In this document: one piece after another, positions 1 to 9,857 of the stretch
Numbering within the stretch: position 1 is the first letter of the stretch
Layout: every line of letters starts with the position of its first letter
DNA from: Gammaproteobacteria bacterium
GTDB lineage: Bacteria > Pseudomonadota > Gammaproteobacteria > Pseudomonadales > Azotimanducaceae
DNA length: 39,399 nt
NCBI GenBank assembly: GCA_009846005.1
Contig: VXYL01000096.1
Span: 1-39,399 of the forward strand
Reading direction: 5' to 3'
Made by a program: the position numbers and the translations under genes
The notes under the pieces: model-generated
Database searches by the model: none
The model's input: the letters and a program-made list of their open reading frames with translations, nothing else
What the model was told of the DNA's origin: nothing

Positions 1-3000
1 GCCCCGCGCCACCGGCTGCCGGCCCCACCGGCCCGCCGGCACGTTCCACCATGCTTCGGCGAGCGACTCGGCCCCGTCGGCGGCTGCATCCGTCTGTGCC
101 GCGCCGAAAACCGAGTCCGGCCTTCCAACCGGCCGCACTGCGAATCCGACGTCCAGGTCGTCGACAACCAGACCGGGAAGCCCGGGTGGGTGCCACGCGC
201 TGCGGCGCGTGCCGGACGGCTCGTCGTCGGTCTGCGGGATCGAGTCCGGGGCCGGCGTGCCGAGCGCGACCTGTCCCCGATTGCGCGATAGGAACGTGTG
301 CAATCTCGCTAGGAGCGGCGGACTCGGCGTCGTGAGTTCGATCTCGACCGCCTCGTCGCCGGCCAGATGAATCAGGTCGCTGAGGTGGCCGATGAACATG
401 GGTTCGCCCATGACCCAAAGCACCAAACGCACGACACCGGGAGTATGCTCGGCGTTCCGCACCTGTAGCCTTGATAGATAACGCGGCAGGCCGCGTTCGC
501 CATCGGCAATTCGAACCACCTCCAGGGGCGAATGCACGAAACCAGGCAGAGCCTGGCTGCGAAGCTGTCCGCTCAGAGTCTCTGCCAGCGGCGCGTCGAG
601 GCGCCGCACAGCCGCCAGCAAATCCCCCATGGCGAACGTCCGGCCGTCGAAGCGCCGCAGCAGGTCGGCCAGCAGGGCACCGGTCTTCTCCTTGCCCAAT
701 CCGACATCGACGAGTTCCGCCATTGCCGCCGCCCGGCGATAGCCGCCGTCGGACGCGGCGTCCGTGGCGACCGGCACCGGAGAACCCGCCGGGGACATGT
801 CGCCGGCTGTTCTAGCGGCGACGCGGAACTGCAGGTCCACCAGAGCGTTGTGCACTGGCGCGGTGTCGGCCATGGTTCGGCCGATCAGCCGCGCGCCGAT
901 GCCGCGCGGCATCGCGCCGACGAACACATGCGCCGAGAAGTGGGACTTCGGGTCGCCGGCGAGCCTGTTCGCCAACGCCTCGAGCAGCAGATCCAACGGG
1001 GATCCCGCCGGCCCCCGCGCGCGGGTCCTGAACAAGAGGTGGCTGCGGGCCAGGGCGGCATACGGGTCACCGCCGCTGTAGTCGTTGTCGAGGTAGTTGA
1101 AGAGGATTGGGATCAGGGCGGTTTCCGCGAAGGCTTGATCGCCCTGCTCCCGTGCGGCCGCGTAGTCGGGAGTCCGACTCGCGAAGTCGAAACGGGCGGT
1201 GGGGAAGCCGTGTTCGCGGACCATTGCGATGCCTGGCGCCGCGAGCGCGGAATCCATGCGCTGGCCGCCGCCGAATCCGCGCAGGCGCGCTGGCACTTCG
1301 ACCAGGCTCAGGCCGCCGTACGGATAGGGTATGGCGCTATCGAATGCGAACCTCCACTCGAAGTTGTCGCGTATCGGCTTTGCGGCGTCCCTGAAGAACC
1401 GGGCGTTCCGCATATGCTCCCGATGCAGTAGCAGCTCGACATCCACCCCGGCCACCGACACGGCCCGCCGCTCGAAACGGTCCGAGGCGAGGAGGGCAAC
1501 CTCCGCCACCGGTGCCGGCGGTCGGAAACCGAAGCGACTGCCGCCGCTCGGCGCAGGCGACTCGGTGCGCCGACCGGGCCCCGCCGCCAGCCAGCCCGGC
1601 GGCAGGTCCACCTCCAGCGAGAGATCGAAGAAGTCCGGACGGGCCCCGAACGCCGATCCCGCCGCGGGAAGCCACGCGACGCCCGGCAGCAGCGCCGCGT
1701 AGTCGCTCTCGAAGATCAACGCCTCCGTACCGAGCGTGTGCAACAGGCTATCGGCCAGCGCGAGGGACGACGGATCCAGCGCTTCGTCGAGATAGGCGAA
1801 GCCCGGGTGGGGGACGCCGGTGGCCAGCAGCGACAGCTCCAAGGTGTCCCCTTCCGCCAACGGGCCCGCCAGCCGCACGTCGAGCAGGCCGCTTTCGTGG
1901 CGGTGCTCGAGCGTTTCCCCGTCGGCGCGGACATGCGTGATCTCCATGCCGGGGTTGAAACGGAATGCCAGGGCGTCCTTCTGCGCCTCGCCCCGCACGC
2001 GCAGGGTCGCGTCGAGGCGAAGTTGGCGTCCCGGGTCGATGGCGACCTGCACGGCCATCCGCTCGATGTCGAAATCCGCCGCGCCACGCCGCTCGTGATG
2101 GGCGGCGATCCAACCCGCGCGTTCGGTTCGCTCGTGCGCCGCTTGGACGCACATGAGCGCCAAAAAGGCGGCACCCAGCGACCCGAGCACCGCTCCCGCG
2201 GCTGCCTGCCTTGCGGCACCGTCGTCGCGGCGGGTACGGCGGGCGAGGGCCGCGGCCGCGAGGCACAGCGCACCGCCACCCAGCAGCAGCAGCGCGAACC
2301 GCTGGGCGACAACGTCGAGGTCTGCGAACTCCGGCAGCACGTCCGAGGAGATCATGGCGAAGCGCGGTACCAGCGAGACCACCGGCAGCAGCCACGCGGG
2401 CAACGCGAACAGCGCCCAAGTCTGAAGCGCAAGCAGCGCGAAGGCGGTGGCCGCCGCGGCCCACGCGCTACCGAACGCTACGCGAAGAAAAACGACCAGT
2501 GCGGTCCAGGCGGCGAGCGCCACCGGCGCATCGAGCAGGAGGAAAGCCGCCAGCGACCATGGCTCGACGAAATCGCCGGTCCAGAATCCGGTCGTCCTCG
2601 CGACGGTGCCCAAGGCGAGCGTCGCCAGCACCAGCACCGCCGGCGCCAGCCATGCCGCTAGCGCCAACGCCGCGGCTTGCCCGGCAACCAAGGACAGATT
2701 GGATGGGGGCCGGGAGGCCACGGCGGCGGCGATGCTGTCGCGGCGGTCCCTGGCGAGCGCATCCCCCGCCAGCAGCACGACGCCCGCCATCATGGCCAGC
2801 AGCGTCAGGTCGCCGAAGCCGTGGATCAGGAAGCGCGGCGACACGGAGCCCGCAGTGGGCCCGTACCCCGAGCGGATGCCGTGGGCTGCGGAGTAGTAGA
2901 GGAACGGCGCGAGGCCCCCCGCGACCGCCACCGCCACGACGACCCACGTCTGCACCGCCCGCCGCAGCGAGCGGAACTCGGCTGTGGCGACGGCTAACGT

Positions 3001-3009
3001 CTGCATCAT
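1..3009 (-). CDS. ABC-2 type permease fused to degenerate M1 aminopeptidase-like domain (3' truncated by window edge)
   Basis: Reading leftward from the ATG ATG pair at 3009/3006, the frame stays open for 1003 codons to base 1, so the C-terminus is outside the window. Residues about 20-295 hold six or seven hydrophobic segments, as in ABC-2 permeases. A soluble region follows that looks like the beta-rich N-terminal domain of M1 aminopeptidases, then a stretch with YPYGGLSLVEVP where M1 enzymes have their GxMEN motif. The zinc motif HExxH, expected shortly after, is absent; the matching place reads IAMVREHGFP. Proteins joining an ABC-2 permease to an M1-like domain are a known architecture; loss of the metal site implies a non-catalytic, perhaps peptide-binding, role (inference). 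The partner ATPase is not in the window and may lie beyond the left edge. An in-frame TGA near 3131 limits upstream extension. No strong Shine-Dalgarno sequence is seen at the start. Confidence 0.75.
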   Translation of the reverse strand, partial: MMQTLAVATAEFRSLRRAVQTWVVVAVAVAGGLAPFLYYSAAHGIRSGYGPTAGSVSPRFLIHGFGDLTLLAMMAGVVLLAGDALARDRRDSIAAAVASRPPSNLSLVAGQAAALALAAWLAPAVLVLATLALGTVARTTGFWTGDFVEPWSLAAFLLLDAPVALAAWTALVVFLRVAFGSAWAAAATAFALLALQTWALFALPAWLLPVVSLVPRFAMISSDVLPEFADLDVVAQRFALLLLGGGALCLAAAALARRTRRDDGAARQAAAGAVLGSLGAAFLALMCVQAAHERTERAGWIAAHHERRGAADFDIERMAVQVAIDPGRQLRLDATLRVRGEAQKDALAFRFNPGMEITHVRADGETLEHRHESGLLDVRLAGPLAEGDTLELSLLATGVPHPGFAYLDEALDPSSLALADSLLHTLGTEALIFESDYAALLPGVAWLPAAGSAFGARPDFFDLSLEVDLPPGWLAAGPGRRTESPAPSGGSRFGFRPPAPVAEVALLASDRFERRAVSVAGVDVELLLHREHMRNARFFRDAAKPIRDNFEWRFAFDSAIPYPYGGLSLVEVPARLRGFGGGQRMDSALAAPGIAMVREHGFPTARFDFASRTPDYAAAREQGDQAFAETALIPILFNYLDNDYSGGDPYAALARSHLLFRTRARGPAGSPLDLLLEALANRLAGDPKSHFSAHVFVGAMPRGIGARLIGRTMADTAPVHNALVDLQFRVAARTAGDMSPAGSPVPVATDAASDGGYRRAAAMAELVDVGLGKEKTGALLADLLRRFDGRTFAMGDLLAAVRRLDAPLAETLSGQLRSQALPGFVHSPLEVVRIADGERGLPRYLSRLQVRNAEHTPGVVRLVLWVMGEPMFIGHLSDLIHLAGDEAVEIELTTPSPPLLARLHTFLSRNRGQVALGTPAPDSIPQTDDEPSGTRRSAWHPPGLPGLVVDDLDVGFAVRPVGRPDSVFGAAQTDAAADGAESLAEAWWNVPAGRWGRQPVARG

Positions 3010-3178
3010 CGCGGAGCCAACCGTCGTCGCCTCCAACGGCTCGGCAACGATTCCGCACGTCGGCGTGCCCGGCGGGGCCGTTGGCTGCGGCCGATGCGAC
3101 GAACACCGGCCATCACACTTCCGAATCAATCATACCTAGGCCGGCCGCTCGACCTAGAGGAGCAGCTCATTTCAGCCG

Positions 3179-3556
3179 CTACGGACGGCCTTGACAGCTA
3201 CCGCCTGCCCTTGGGTTGCCGAGGTCGTTCGGTAGGCAGGGGCACTCACTGGAAGGGCTAGAACCGGGACCAACGCACTGCTGGGAGCTGCGGCAAAAGC
3301 TATACCACTTGCACTTGCGCGGTTCGGGGTCGCACATCGGCCCGAAGCAGGGGCTAACATAGTATGCGGTCACGGGCGACATCGGGCCGCTCAGCACGAT
3401 TTCCTGTGATGAGACGCCGCTCTGCTGGTCGTTTTCGCGGATTTCCGCTGCCGGGGCGCCAGCGCTGGCCATGTACCTGTCCGTCTCCGAGTCCGCATAG
3501 GCGGAGAAGACGCCGAACGCCAGAAAGGCGGGGAGTAGCTTGATGCAGTATTTCAT
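3179..3556 (-). CDS. small secreted cysteine-rich protein (unknown function)
   Basis: This 125-residue protein starts at an ATG preceded by AAGGAG at ideal spacing, so the start is well supported. Residues 1-21 form a Sec signal peptide (MKYC, hydrophobic core, cleavage after AYA). The first half of the mature part is acidic and Ser-rich; the last ~57 residues contain eight cysteines (PCFGPMC, KCKWYSFC, QQC, ECPC, GSCQ), an even number that suggests four disulfides in an exported peptide. I do not recognise the family. It lies 169 bp upstream of the permease/M1-like gene on the same strand, so the two may be co-transcribed; the protein could be a substrate or partner of that transporter, but nothing in the sequence proves it. 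Confidence 0.7.
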   Translation of the reverse strand: MKYCIKLLPAFLAFGVFSAYADSETDRYMASAGAPAAEIRENDQQSGVSSQEIVLSGPMSPVTAYYVSPCFGPMCDPEPRKCKWYSFCRSSQQCVGPGSSPSSECPCLPNDLGNPRAGGSCQGRP

Positions 3557-3653
3557 GATGTTGTCTCCTTAGGACCTAGTGGTTGGTTCACGACGCTCGG
3601 ATTTAACTCAGGTTTGTACCGGGCTCACAAGAGAAAACCCCGACAAGCTGTGT

Positions 3654-3683
3654 GGTGATTTCTTCGTCAATGAGAAAATCACC
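3654..3683. repeat. 8-bp inverted repeat
   Basis: Arms GGTGATTT (3654-3661) and AAATCACC (3676-3683) are perfect complements separated by 14 bases. The repeat sits upstream of both the Cys-rich gene (minus) and the decayed toxin gene (plus). It could be an operator left from a toxin-antitoxin unit or a weak hairpin; there is no T-tract on either side. Confidence 0.4.
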
Positions 3684-3700
3684 TCAGAGCGTGTTGTGGT

Positions 3701-3913
3701 TTGTCTTTCAACACCTGGTCATGCGTTGTGAGTTCGCGCCACAGTCGCATGCGTGAATTTCGTGCCCAAAGCGGGGGCTGGCAGATTCGCGTCTTCTACG
3801 CGTTCGATCCGAGGATCTCCGCGATTCTTCGCGCCTTTATCGACGCGGTCGGCGGGAAACTCAACATCGTCGCGCAGGTCCCCCGGGGATCTGCCGATCA
3901 CGAACTGCCCTGA
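3701..3913 (+). pseudogene. remnant of HigB/Gp49-family toxin
   Basis: The 70-codon frame contains SRMREFRAQSGGWQIRVFYAFDPR, broken here as SRMREFRAQSGG then WQIRVFYAFDPR, which resembles the central strand region of phage Gp49/HigB-type RelE-fold toxins (M-x-E-L-R ... W-R-V-x-F-A-F-D-P). The family then normally continues with a hydrophobic strand and a Gly-Asp-Lys motif; here it becomes ISAILRAFIDAVGG and ends early. The N-terminal third of the toxin and any antitoxin gene are missing. I therefore call it a decayed toxin. A short unrelated ORF is the alternative. Confidence 0.45.
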
Positions 3914-3952
3914 AACCGATCAAGAAACGCCAAAGAGCGCGAGTTGCCACCG

Positions 3953-3971
3953 CGCGCAAGTTCGTTGCGCG
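3953..3971 (-). terminator. GC-rich hairpin downstream of the MacB-like permease
   Basis: CGCGCAA (3953-3959), a 5-base loop and TTGCGCG (3965-3971) form a perfect 7-bp stem about 34 bases past the stop of the minus-strand permease gene. There is no T-run, so it may only pause RNA polymerase or protect the mRNA 3' end. Confidence 0.35.
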
Positions 3972-4004
3972 TAGGACGCGCGCTCACGCGAAGGAAACGG
4001 GCCG

Positions 4005-5216
<1,212 letters not shown>

Positions 5217-5232
5217 AGGGAATGTGCCAGTT

Positions 5233-6783
5233 CTAACCCGATCCGCTCATCAGGGGATTCTGGTTCCAGCGCCGCATGCGTTGCTGGAAGTACTCCTGGG
5301 ACTGGATCAGCGACGCGCTGGGAAGAATCAGCACCTCGTCCTCCTCCGTCAGTCCCAATACCACCTCCGTGCGGTCGAGATCGGTAACGCCGGTGCGCAC
5401 TCGAATGGCAACGGGCTGGTCGTTGCGCAGCGCGTAGACGATGAAGTCGCCGCCGAACTGCGACTCGATGGACGAACTGCGCGGTTGTTGCGCGCCGAAC
5501 CCGCCACCTGGCGGACCGCCCCGCGGGCCACCGCCGCCCCGAGCACCAGGGCCGCCCCGGCCCGGTCCCCCGCCACGGCGAGCGAACTGCTGCATCATCT
5601 TGCGGCTGAACGCCTGCTCCTCCTCCGTGAGTTCTTCGCCGTTGCGGCGCTTGGTCATGATGGAGCGGAGCATCTGCTGGTCCTCCTCCGACATGCCGCC
5701 GGCGCCGCGCGACGAGGTCCCTTCGCCGCGACCCTCGCGCGGCGGCAGGGTCGACGCGGCGAGCATCTCCCGGACCCGCTCCTCGCTCAAGCCCACCACG
5801 CCGCCGGCGACGTAGACGTCGGCCTCCGTGCGCAGCGCCGCGTTCGGAATGGTCAGAACATCGGTGCGATCCGCGACCACCAGCTCGACTTCGGCGTTCA
5901 TGCCGGGCTTCAACAGGCCCTCGCGGTTGTCCAGGTCGATCAGGACCGGGAACATCGTGACGTTCTGCTGTGGACTGGCCTGGGGTTCCACCTTGAGAAC
6001 GGCGCCTTCGAAGGAGCGGGTGGGGTAGGCGGCGACGTTGACCTGAGCGATCGTGCCCGGCTGGACCTTGCCGATATCGATCTCGTCCACGAGCATCCGC
6101 ACCCTGACCCGGGAAAGGTCGGCCATTTGCAGCAATAGCGTCCCGCCGCCGACATCGCCCATCGGCGAGGAGATGACCTGGCCCTGTTCGACGAGACGCT
6201 GGATGACGGTGCCTGCGATCGGCGCTTTGACGATGGCGTCTTCAAGCGCGATCTCGGCGTTCTCCACCTGGATCTCGCCGCGCACGACCTGCGACTTGGC
6301 GGCGGCGTGTTGCAGCAGGGATTGTTCGTAGTCGGCCTTCGACAGCGACTCCTGTTCGTAGAGCTTTTGAATCCGCTCGAGTTGCGACTCGGCGTTGGTG
6401 AGTTCGGCGCGGGAGACCTCGAGACTGGCCTTGGCCTGATCAAGGGAATTCCGGAGCATCCGCTGGTCGATTCGGGCGAGCAACGTGCCCGACTCCACGG
6501 TGTCGCCGGTATCGACGTTCAGTTCGAGGATCTCGCCCGAGGCCTTGGACTTCACCTCGACGGTGGTCACCGGCTCGATGCCGCCGGCCGCTTCCACCGC
6601 TACCCGGATGTCGCCGCGCACTACGCCGGCGGCTTCGAAGAAGGCTTCCTCTTCCACCTCCTCGTCGTCGCTTCCCGCAATCAGCTCCTCGATCTGGTCG
6701 CAGCCGCCGGCGGCTAGCGCGGCGACGACGATCAATGATTCGCGAGCGCCTCGGAGGGCGCATTCGGCGGCGCTACTGAACAT
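5233..6783 (-). CDS. periplasmic adaptor (membrane fusion protein) of MacAB-like exporter, with Gly/Arg-rich insertion
   Basis: The 516-residue protein begins at ATG 6783, eight bases after GGAG; a GTG two codons upstream is too close to that site. Residues 1-29 form a short hydrophobic leader ending in a lipobox-like AAGGC, so it may be lipid-anchored. It has the HlyD/MacA order: barrel-sandwich half ([15 protein letters not shown]), an alpha-hairpin coiled coil (about 100-175), the second lipoyl half ([21 protein letters not shown], here split as [10 protein letters not shown] and [11 protein letters not shown]) and a beta-barrel. Unusually, between barrel and last domain lies an insertion of about 100 residues: a charged helical piece ([20 protein letters not shown]) followed by a Gly/Arg/Pro-rich low-complexity run. 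It overlaps the ATPase gene end by 11 bp and precedes the permease by 16 bp. Confidence 0.88.
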   Translation of the reverse strand: MFSSAAECALRGARESLIVVAALAAGGCDQIEELIAGSDDEEVEEEAFFEAAGVVRGDIRVAVEAAGGIEPVTTVEVKSKASGEILELNVDTGDTVESGTLLARIDQRMLRNSLDQAKASLEVSRAELTNAESQLERIQKLYEQESLSKADYEQSLLQHAAAKSQVVRGEIQVENAEIALEDAIVKAPIAGTVIQRLVEQGQVISSPMGDVGGGTLLLQMADLSRVRVRMLVDEIDIGKVQPGTIAQVNVAAYPTRSFEGAVLKVEPQASPQQNVTMFPVLIDLDNREGLLKPGMNAEVELVVADRTDVLTIPNAALRTEADVYVAGGVVGLSEERVREMLAASTLPPREGRGEGTSSRGAGGMSEEDQQMLRSIMTKRRNGEELTEEEQAFSRKMMQQFARRGGGPGRGGPGARGGGGPRGGPPGGGFGAQQPRSSSIESQFGGDFIVYALRNDQPVAIRVRTGVTDLDRTEVVLGLTEEDEVLILPSASLIQSQEYFQQRMRRWNQNPLMSGSG

Positions 6784-7504
6784 CGGCACTGCTCCTGCTG
6801 TGGTCTTGGGTCACGACCCCGTCGTGCAGATGCACATGGCGGTGGGCGCGATCGGCGATATGCGTCTCGTGGGTGACGAGAATGATGGTCTGGCCCGCAT
6901 CGTGCAGGGCGTCGAACAGGTCCATGATGTCCTCTCCGGTGCGGCTGTCGAGGTTCCCGGTGGGCTCGTCCGCGAGCAGGATCTCCGGCTCGTTGACGAG
7001 TGCCCGGGCCACGGCCACGCGCTGCCGCTGACCGCCCGACAACTCGCTGGGCTTGTGCTTCATGCGGTCCTTGAGGCCTACGCGCTCGAGCGTTTCCCGG
7101 GCCCGTGAGCGCCGCTGGCGACGCCCGACGCCGCCGTACATCAACGGGATCTCGACGTTCTGCAACGCGGTGGCGCGCGGCAGCAGGTTGAAGGTCTGGA
7201 ACACGAAGCCGATCCGGCGGTTGCGCACCCGGGCGAGCGACTTGTCTCCCAACTTGGAGACGTTCTCGCCCGACAGCCAGTATTCGCCGGTCGTGGGCCG
7301 GTCGAGGCAGCCGATGATGTTCATGAGTGTGGATTTCCCGGACCCGGAGGGCCCCATGACGGCGACGTACTCGTTCTCGCGAATCGCGCAGTCGACGCCG
7401 TTCAGCGCATGGATGGTGTCGGAGCCCATGCGGTAGTTCTTGTGGAGGTCGCTTACCCGGATCACGGGTTCCGGACTCTGCCGTTTTGCGGCGCCGGCCA
7501 TCAT
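6773..7504 (-). CDS. ABC transporter ATP-binding protein (MacB/LolD type)
   Basis: The 243-residue ATPase drives the exporter encoded just downstream. Visible motifs: Walker [10 protein letters not shown] (51-59), Q-loop [10 protein letters not shown] (about 100-109), signature LSGGQ (155-159), Walker B ILLADEPT (175-182) and the switch His in VTHE (211). The spacing and the GNLDS after Walker B are typical of the LolD/MacB/FtsE group that pairs with FtsX-type permeases. The start is an ATG ATG pair at 7504/7501 with AAGGG seven to eight bases upstream. It is the first gene of a three-gene minus-strand operon and is divergent from the O-antigen ligase-like gene, with about 70 bp between the starts. 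Confidence 0.92.
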   Translation of the reverse strand: MMAGAAKRQSPEPVIRVSDLHKNYRMGSDTIHALNGVDCAIRENEYVAVMGPSGSGKSTLMNIIGCLDRPTTGEYWLSGENVSKLGDKSLARVRNRRIGFVFQTFNLLPRATALQNVEIPLMYGGVGRRQRRSRARETLERVGLKDRMKHKPSELSGGQRQRVAVARALVNEPEILLADEPTGNLDSRTGEDIMDLFDALHDAGQTIILVTHETHIADRAHRHVHLHDGVVTQDHSRSSADVQ

Positions 7505-7575
7505 TACCGAACCCTTGCCTAGTCCCTCTCTTACGAACCAAACATCATAGTCCGTCGGTAGGGAAAGGTGTTAGC

Positions 7576-9648
7576 GTGTGGGAATCGCCCGAGTCCATCC
7601 GCTCCATGCCGCTCCGCCTCATCGAACGTGCCGCGCTCGGCGTGACCTGGGCCGGCATCGGCTTGATTCTGCTGATCCCGCTCGCGGTGAGCGGGGAAAC
7701 CGCGTTTTTTCCGCTCCTCGTCAATGATCAGGCGGTTTTGTTTCCCCCCACGATCTTCCCCTTCCTGGTCGGCAAGGGGCTGTTGTTTCGTTGCCTCATC
7801 GAGATCGTATTCGTCGCCTGGACCGTTCTCGCGGTGTTGAACCCCGAGTATCGGCCCAGACCTTCGGTGCTGCTCGGACTGCTCGCCGTCGCGCTTGGGG
7901 TCGCGTTGGTGTCTGCCTTGCTTGGCGTGAGCGTCGTGCGAAGCCTCTTCTCCACCTACGAGCGCATGGGAGGCGTCTTGGACCAGGCCCATTGGTTCGC
8001 CTTCGCCGTGGTCCTGGTGTCGGTGGTGCGCCTTGCCCAATGGCGCATTCTCCTGAACGCCAACCTCGCCGTGGGGATGGTGATCGCGCTGTGGGCCGTG
8101 GGCCAGCACTTCGACGTGGAGGCGTTGCTCTGGGCGGGGGCGAAGGAAGGCTACGGGCGCATCACGGCGACGTTCGGCAACCCCATTCACTTGGGCGCGT
8201 ATGTGCTTGTGACGAGCCTCGTGGCGGCGGGCTTCTTCGTGGCGTCGCTCGTTGGGAAGAACGCGCGGGGTTCCGCCGACGCGGCTGCCGAGGCGGAGGC
8301 AACCCGCCCGAAGACGACGGCGCGATACGATTTCCGAACAGTCTTGCCGTGGCTGAGCAGACTGTTCTGGGGGCTTTGTGCGCTACTGTCCGCATGGGTC
8401 GTGACCTTGACGGCGGTCCGCAGCGCGTTTCTCGGGCTGATTGCGGGACTTGCGGCGGTCGCCGTGCTGTTCGCATGTCTGGAAAAGGGCCGCGTTCGGT
8501 TGGCGATCGGGGCGGCGGCTGGTCTGCTCGCGGCTGCGGTCGTGACGTTCGCGCTATTGGTGGGGGTTGTCGAACGGGATCCGGAAAGCCCGCGGGCACG
8601 GTCTTCGAATCCACTCATCGAGCGTACGCTGTCGTTCTCGAAACGTACCGTTCTGACGCGCCTTGCGGCTTGGGACGCCGCGCGCGGGGGCTTCCTGGAA
8701 AGACCGGTGTTGGGCTGGGGTCCCGAGAACTACGTCGTGGTGTTGGGGCGCCACGGCTCGGGCATGGGCGCCAACATGCGGATTCACGACAACGCGCACG
8801 GCCGCCTGGCGGAGGAACTCGCGACCAAGGGGTTGTTGGGCGTCGTTAGCCACGTCGCCATCTGGGCGGGTTTGCTGGTTGTCGGGTTGCAGGCCGCGCG
8901 ACGGATGGGGCGGCGGGAACGCATTCCACTGGTGTTCGCCGGGGGTGCGCTGGTGGGCTACTTCGCCCAATCCCTGGTTTCTCCCGAAGTCGTCACAGGC
9001 ACTCTGCAGTTCACCCTGCTGTTCGCGTTCGTGGCCGTGGTGGCGCAGACAACGCGCGAGTCAGCTGTGTCGCCTTCCGGGCTGAGTAGCTTGGCGACGA
9101 CGATTCGGAATCGTGCTGGCCCGCTTCCGGGCTGGATCAAGCGGCCCGTCCTCGGTGGTGCCGCCATCGCGGTATCGGCAGCGATGGCGGGGTTTGGCTG
9201 GTGGGCCAACCACGCCGCCTTTTCCGCGGCGAGCGTCGGCGCATTGGCCATACGCAGTTCGGAGCCGATGCGCGGAATAGCGCCGCACTACACCCGCGAG
9301 TTCTTTGCCGAAGCGATCGACAACTTCGAGCCGATGGGCAACCAGTTCAGGCTGTTTCTGTTCCAGTACACCCGAAACTGGTGGCGGCTTCTGAGATCGC
9401 GGGACCGGGCGGAGGCGGCGACGCTCCTTGCCTTGGTGGATGCCGAGGCTCCCGCCGCAATTCGCCTGGAGCCCGAAAACTGGGAGATACCCATGACGTT
9501 GGCGGAGATGTACATCGAGGTCAGTTCGACCAATCCGCGCTACCGGGCCGCGGCGCGCGCCCAGATCGAGGCGGCCCGCGAGTTGGCCCCGAACCGGTAC
9601 GAGGTGCGCGCCTTGTGGCCTCAAGCGCCGCGGGATCCACCGACCTAA
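7576..9648 (+). CDS. O-antigen ligase/polymerase-like membrane protein
   Basis: This 690-residue protein has about a dozen hydrophobic segments over residues 10-530. The region FLERPVLGWGPENY, followed about 25 residues on by IHDNAHGRLAEELATKGLLG, matches the Wzy_C/WaaL (O-antigen ligase) signature of a large loop with a conserved His-Asn pair. The role would be joining or polymerising surface polysaccharide at the periplasmic face of the inner membrane. About 130 residues after the last helix are soluble and helical, with RLEPENWEIPMTLAEMY resembling a TPR pair. I chose GTG 7576, with GGGAAAGG seven bases upstream; a longer frame from 7486 would overlap the divergent ATPase gene. ATG 7606 is a weaker alternative. 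No other polysaccharide genes are nearby. Confidence 0.8.
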   Translation: MWESPESIRSMPLRLIERAALGVTWAGIGLILLIPLAVSGETAFFPLLVNDQAVLFPPTIFPFLVGKGLLFRCLIEIVFVAWTVLAVLNPEYRPRPSVLLGLLAVALGVALVSALLGVSVVRSLFSTYERMGGVLDQAHWFAFAVVLVSVVRLAQWRILLNANLAVGMVIALWAVGQHFDVEALLWAGAKEGYGRITATFGNPIHLGAYVLVTSLVAAGFFVASLVGKNARGSADAAAEAEATRPKTTARYDFRTVLPWLSRLFWGLCALLSAWVVTLTAVRSAFLGLIAGLAAVAVLFACLEKGRVRLAIGAAAGLLAAAVVTFALLVGVVERDPESPRARSSNPLIERTLSFSKRTVLTRLAAWDAARGGFLERPVLGWGPENYVVVLGRHGSGMGANMRIHDNAHGRLAEELATKGLLGVVSHVAIWAGLLVVGLQAARRMGRRERIPLVFAGGALVGYFAQSLVSPEVVTGTLQFTLLFAFVAVVAQTTRESAVSPSGLSSLATTIRNRAGPLPGWIKRPVLGGAAIAVSAAMAGFGWWANHAAFSAASVGALAIRSSEPMRGIAPHYTREFFAEAIDNFEPMGNQFRLFLFQYTRNWWRLLRSRDRAEAATLLALVDAEAPAAIRLEPENWEIPMTLAEMYIEVSSTNPRYRAAARAQIEAARELAPNRYEVRALWPQAPRDPPT

Positions 9649-9680
9649 AGTCGTCACAGACGTAACGGTCCCGTAAGCAA

Positions 9681-9815
9681 CGGGACGGGACAAGCCCGTC
9701 CCCTACGGACTGCCCAGGCACGCGGCGGAATCCCGTAGGGGCGGGGCTTGTCCCCGCCCGCGCCGGACGTTGTCGTTGCCACGGAAACGGGACGGGACAA
9801 GCCCGTCCCCTACGG
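9681..9815. repeat. cluster of three palindromic intergenic repeats
   Basis: Three copies of a 28-bp imperfect palindrome lie between the ligase-like gene and the Rph-like gene: 9681-9708 and 9788-9815 read CGGGACGGGACAAGCCCG and end CCCCTACGG; 9733-9760 is inverted, beginning CCGTAGGGGCGGGGCTTG. Stem arms are G/C rich around an ACAAG or CTTGT loop. The last two copies form an inverted pair bounded by CCGTAGGGG and CCCCTACGG, the layout seen elsewhere in the window. The rest of 9649-9857 shows nothing else. Confidence 0.85.
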
Positions 9816-9857
9816 TACGTTGTTACTGCGCGTCCGCGCTCCGATCGGGTGCCGCCG

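Noticed and set aside
532-1431. 299-codon plus-strand frame
   Set aside because: It is antisense to the long open frame of the permease/M1-like gene, whose product has clear membrane helices and domain features; the plus-strand product is Gly/Arg/Gln-rich with no fold signs.
9649-9857. CRISPR array
   Set aside because: The repeats alternate in orientation, have unequal short spacers and occur at other loci, so they are dispersed palindromes rather than a CRISPR.
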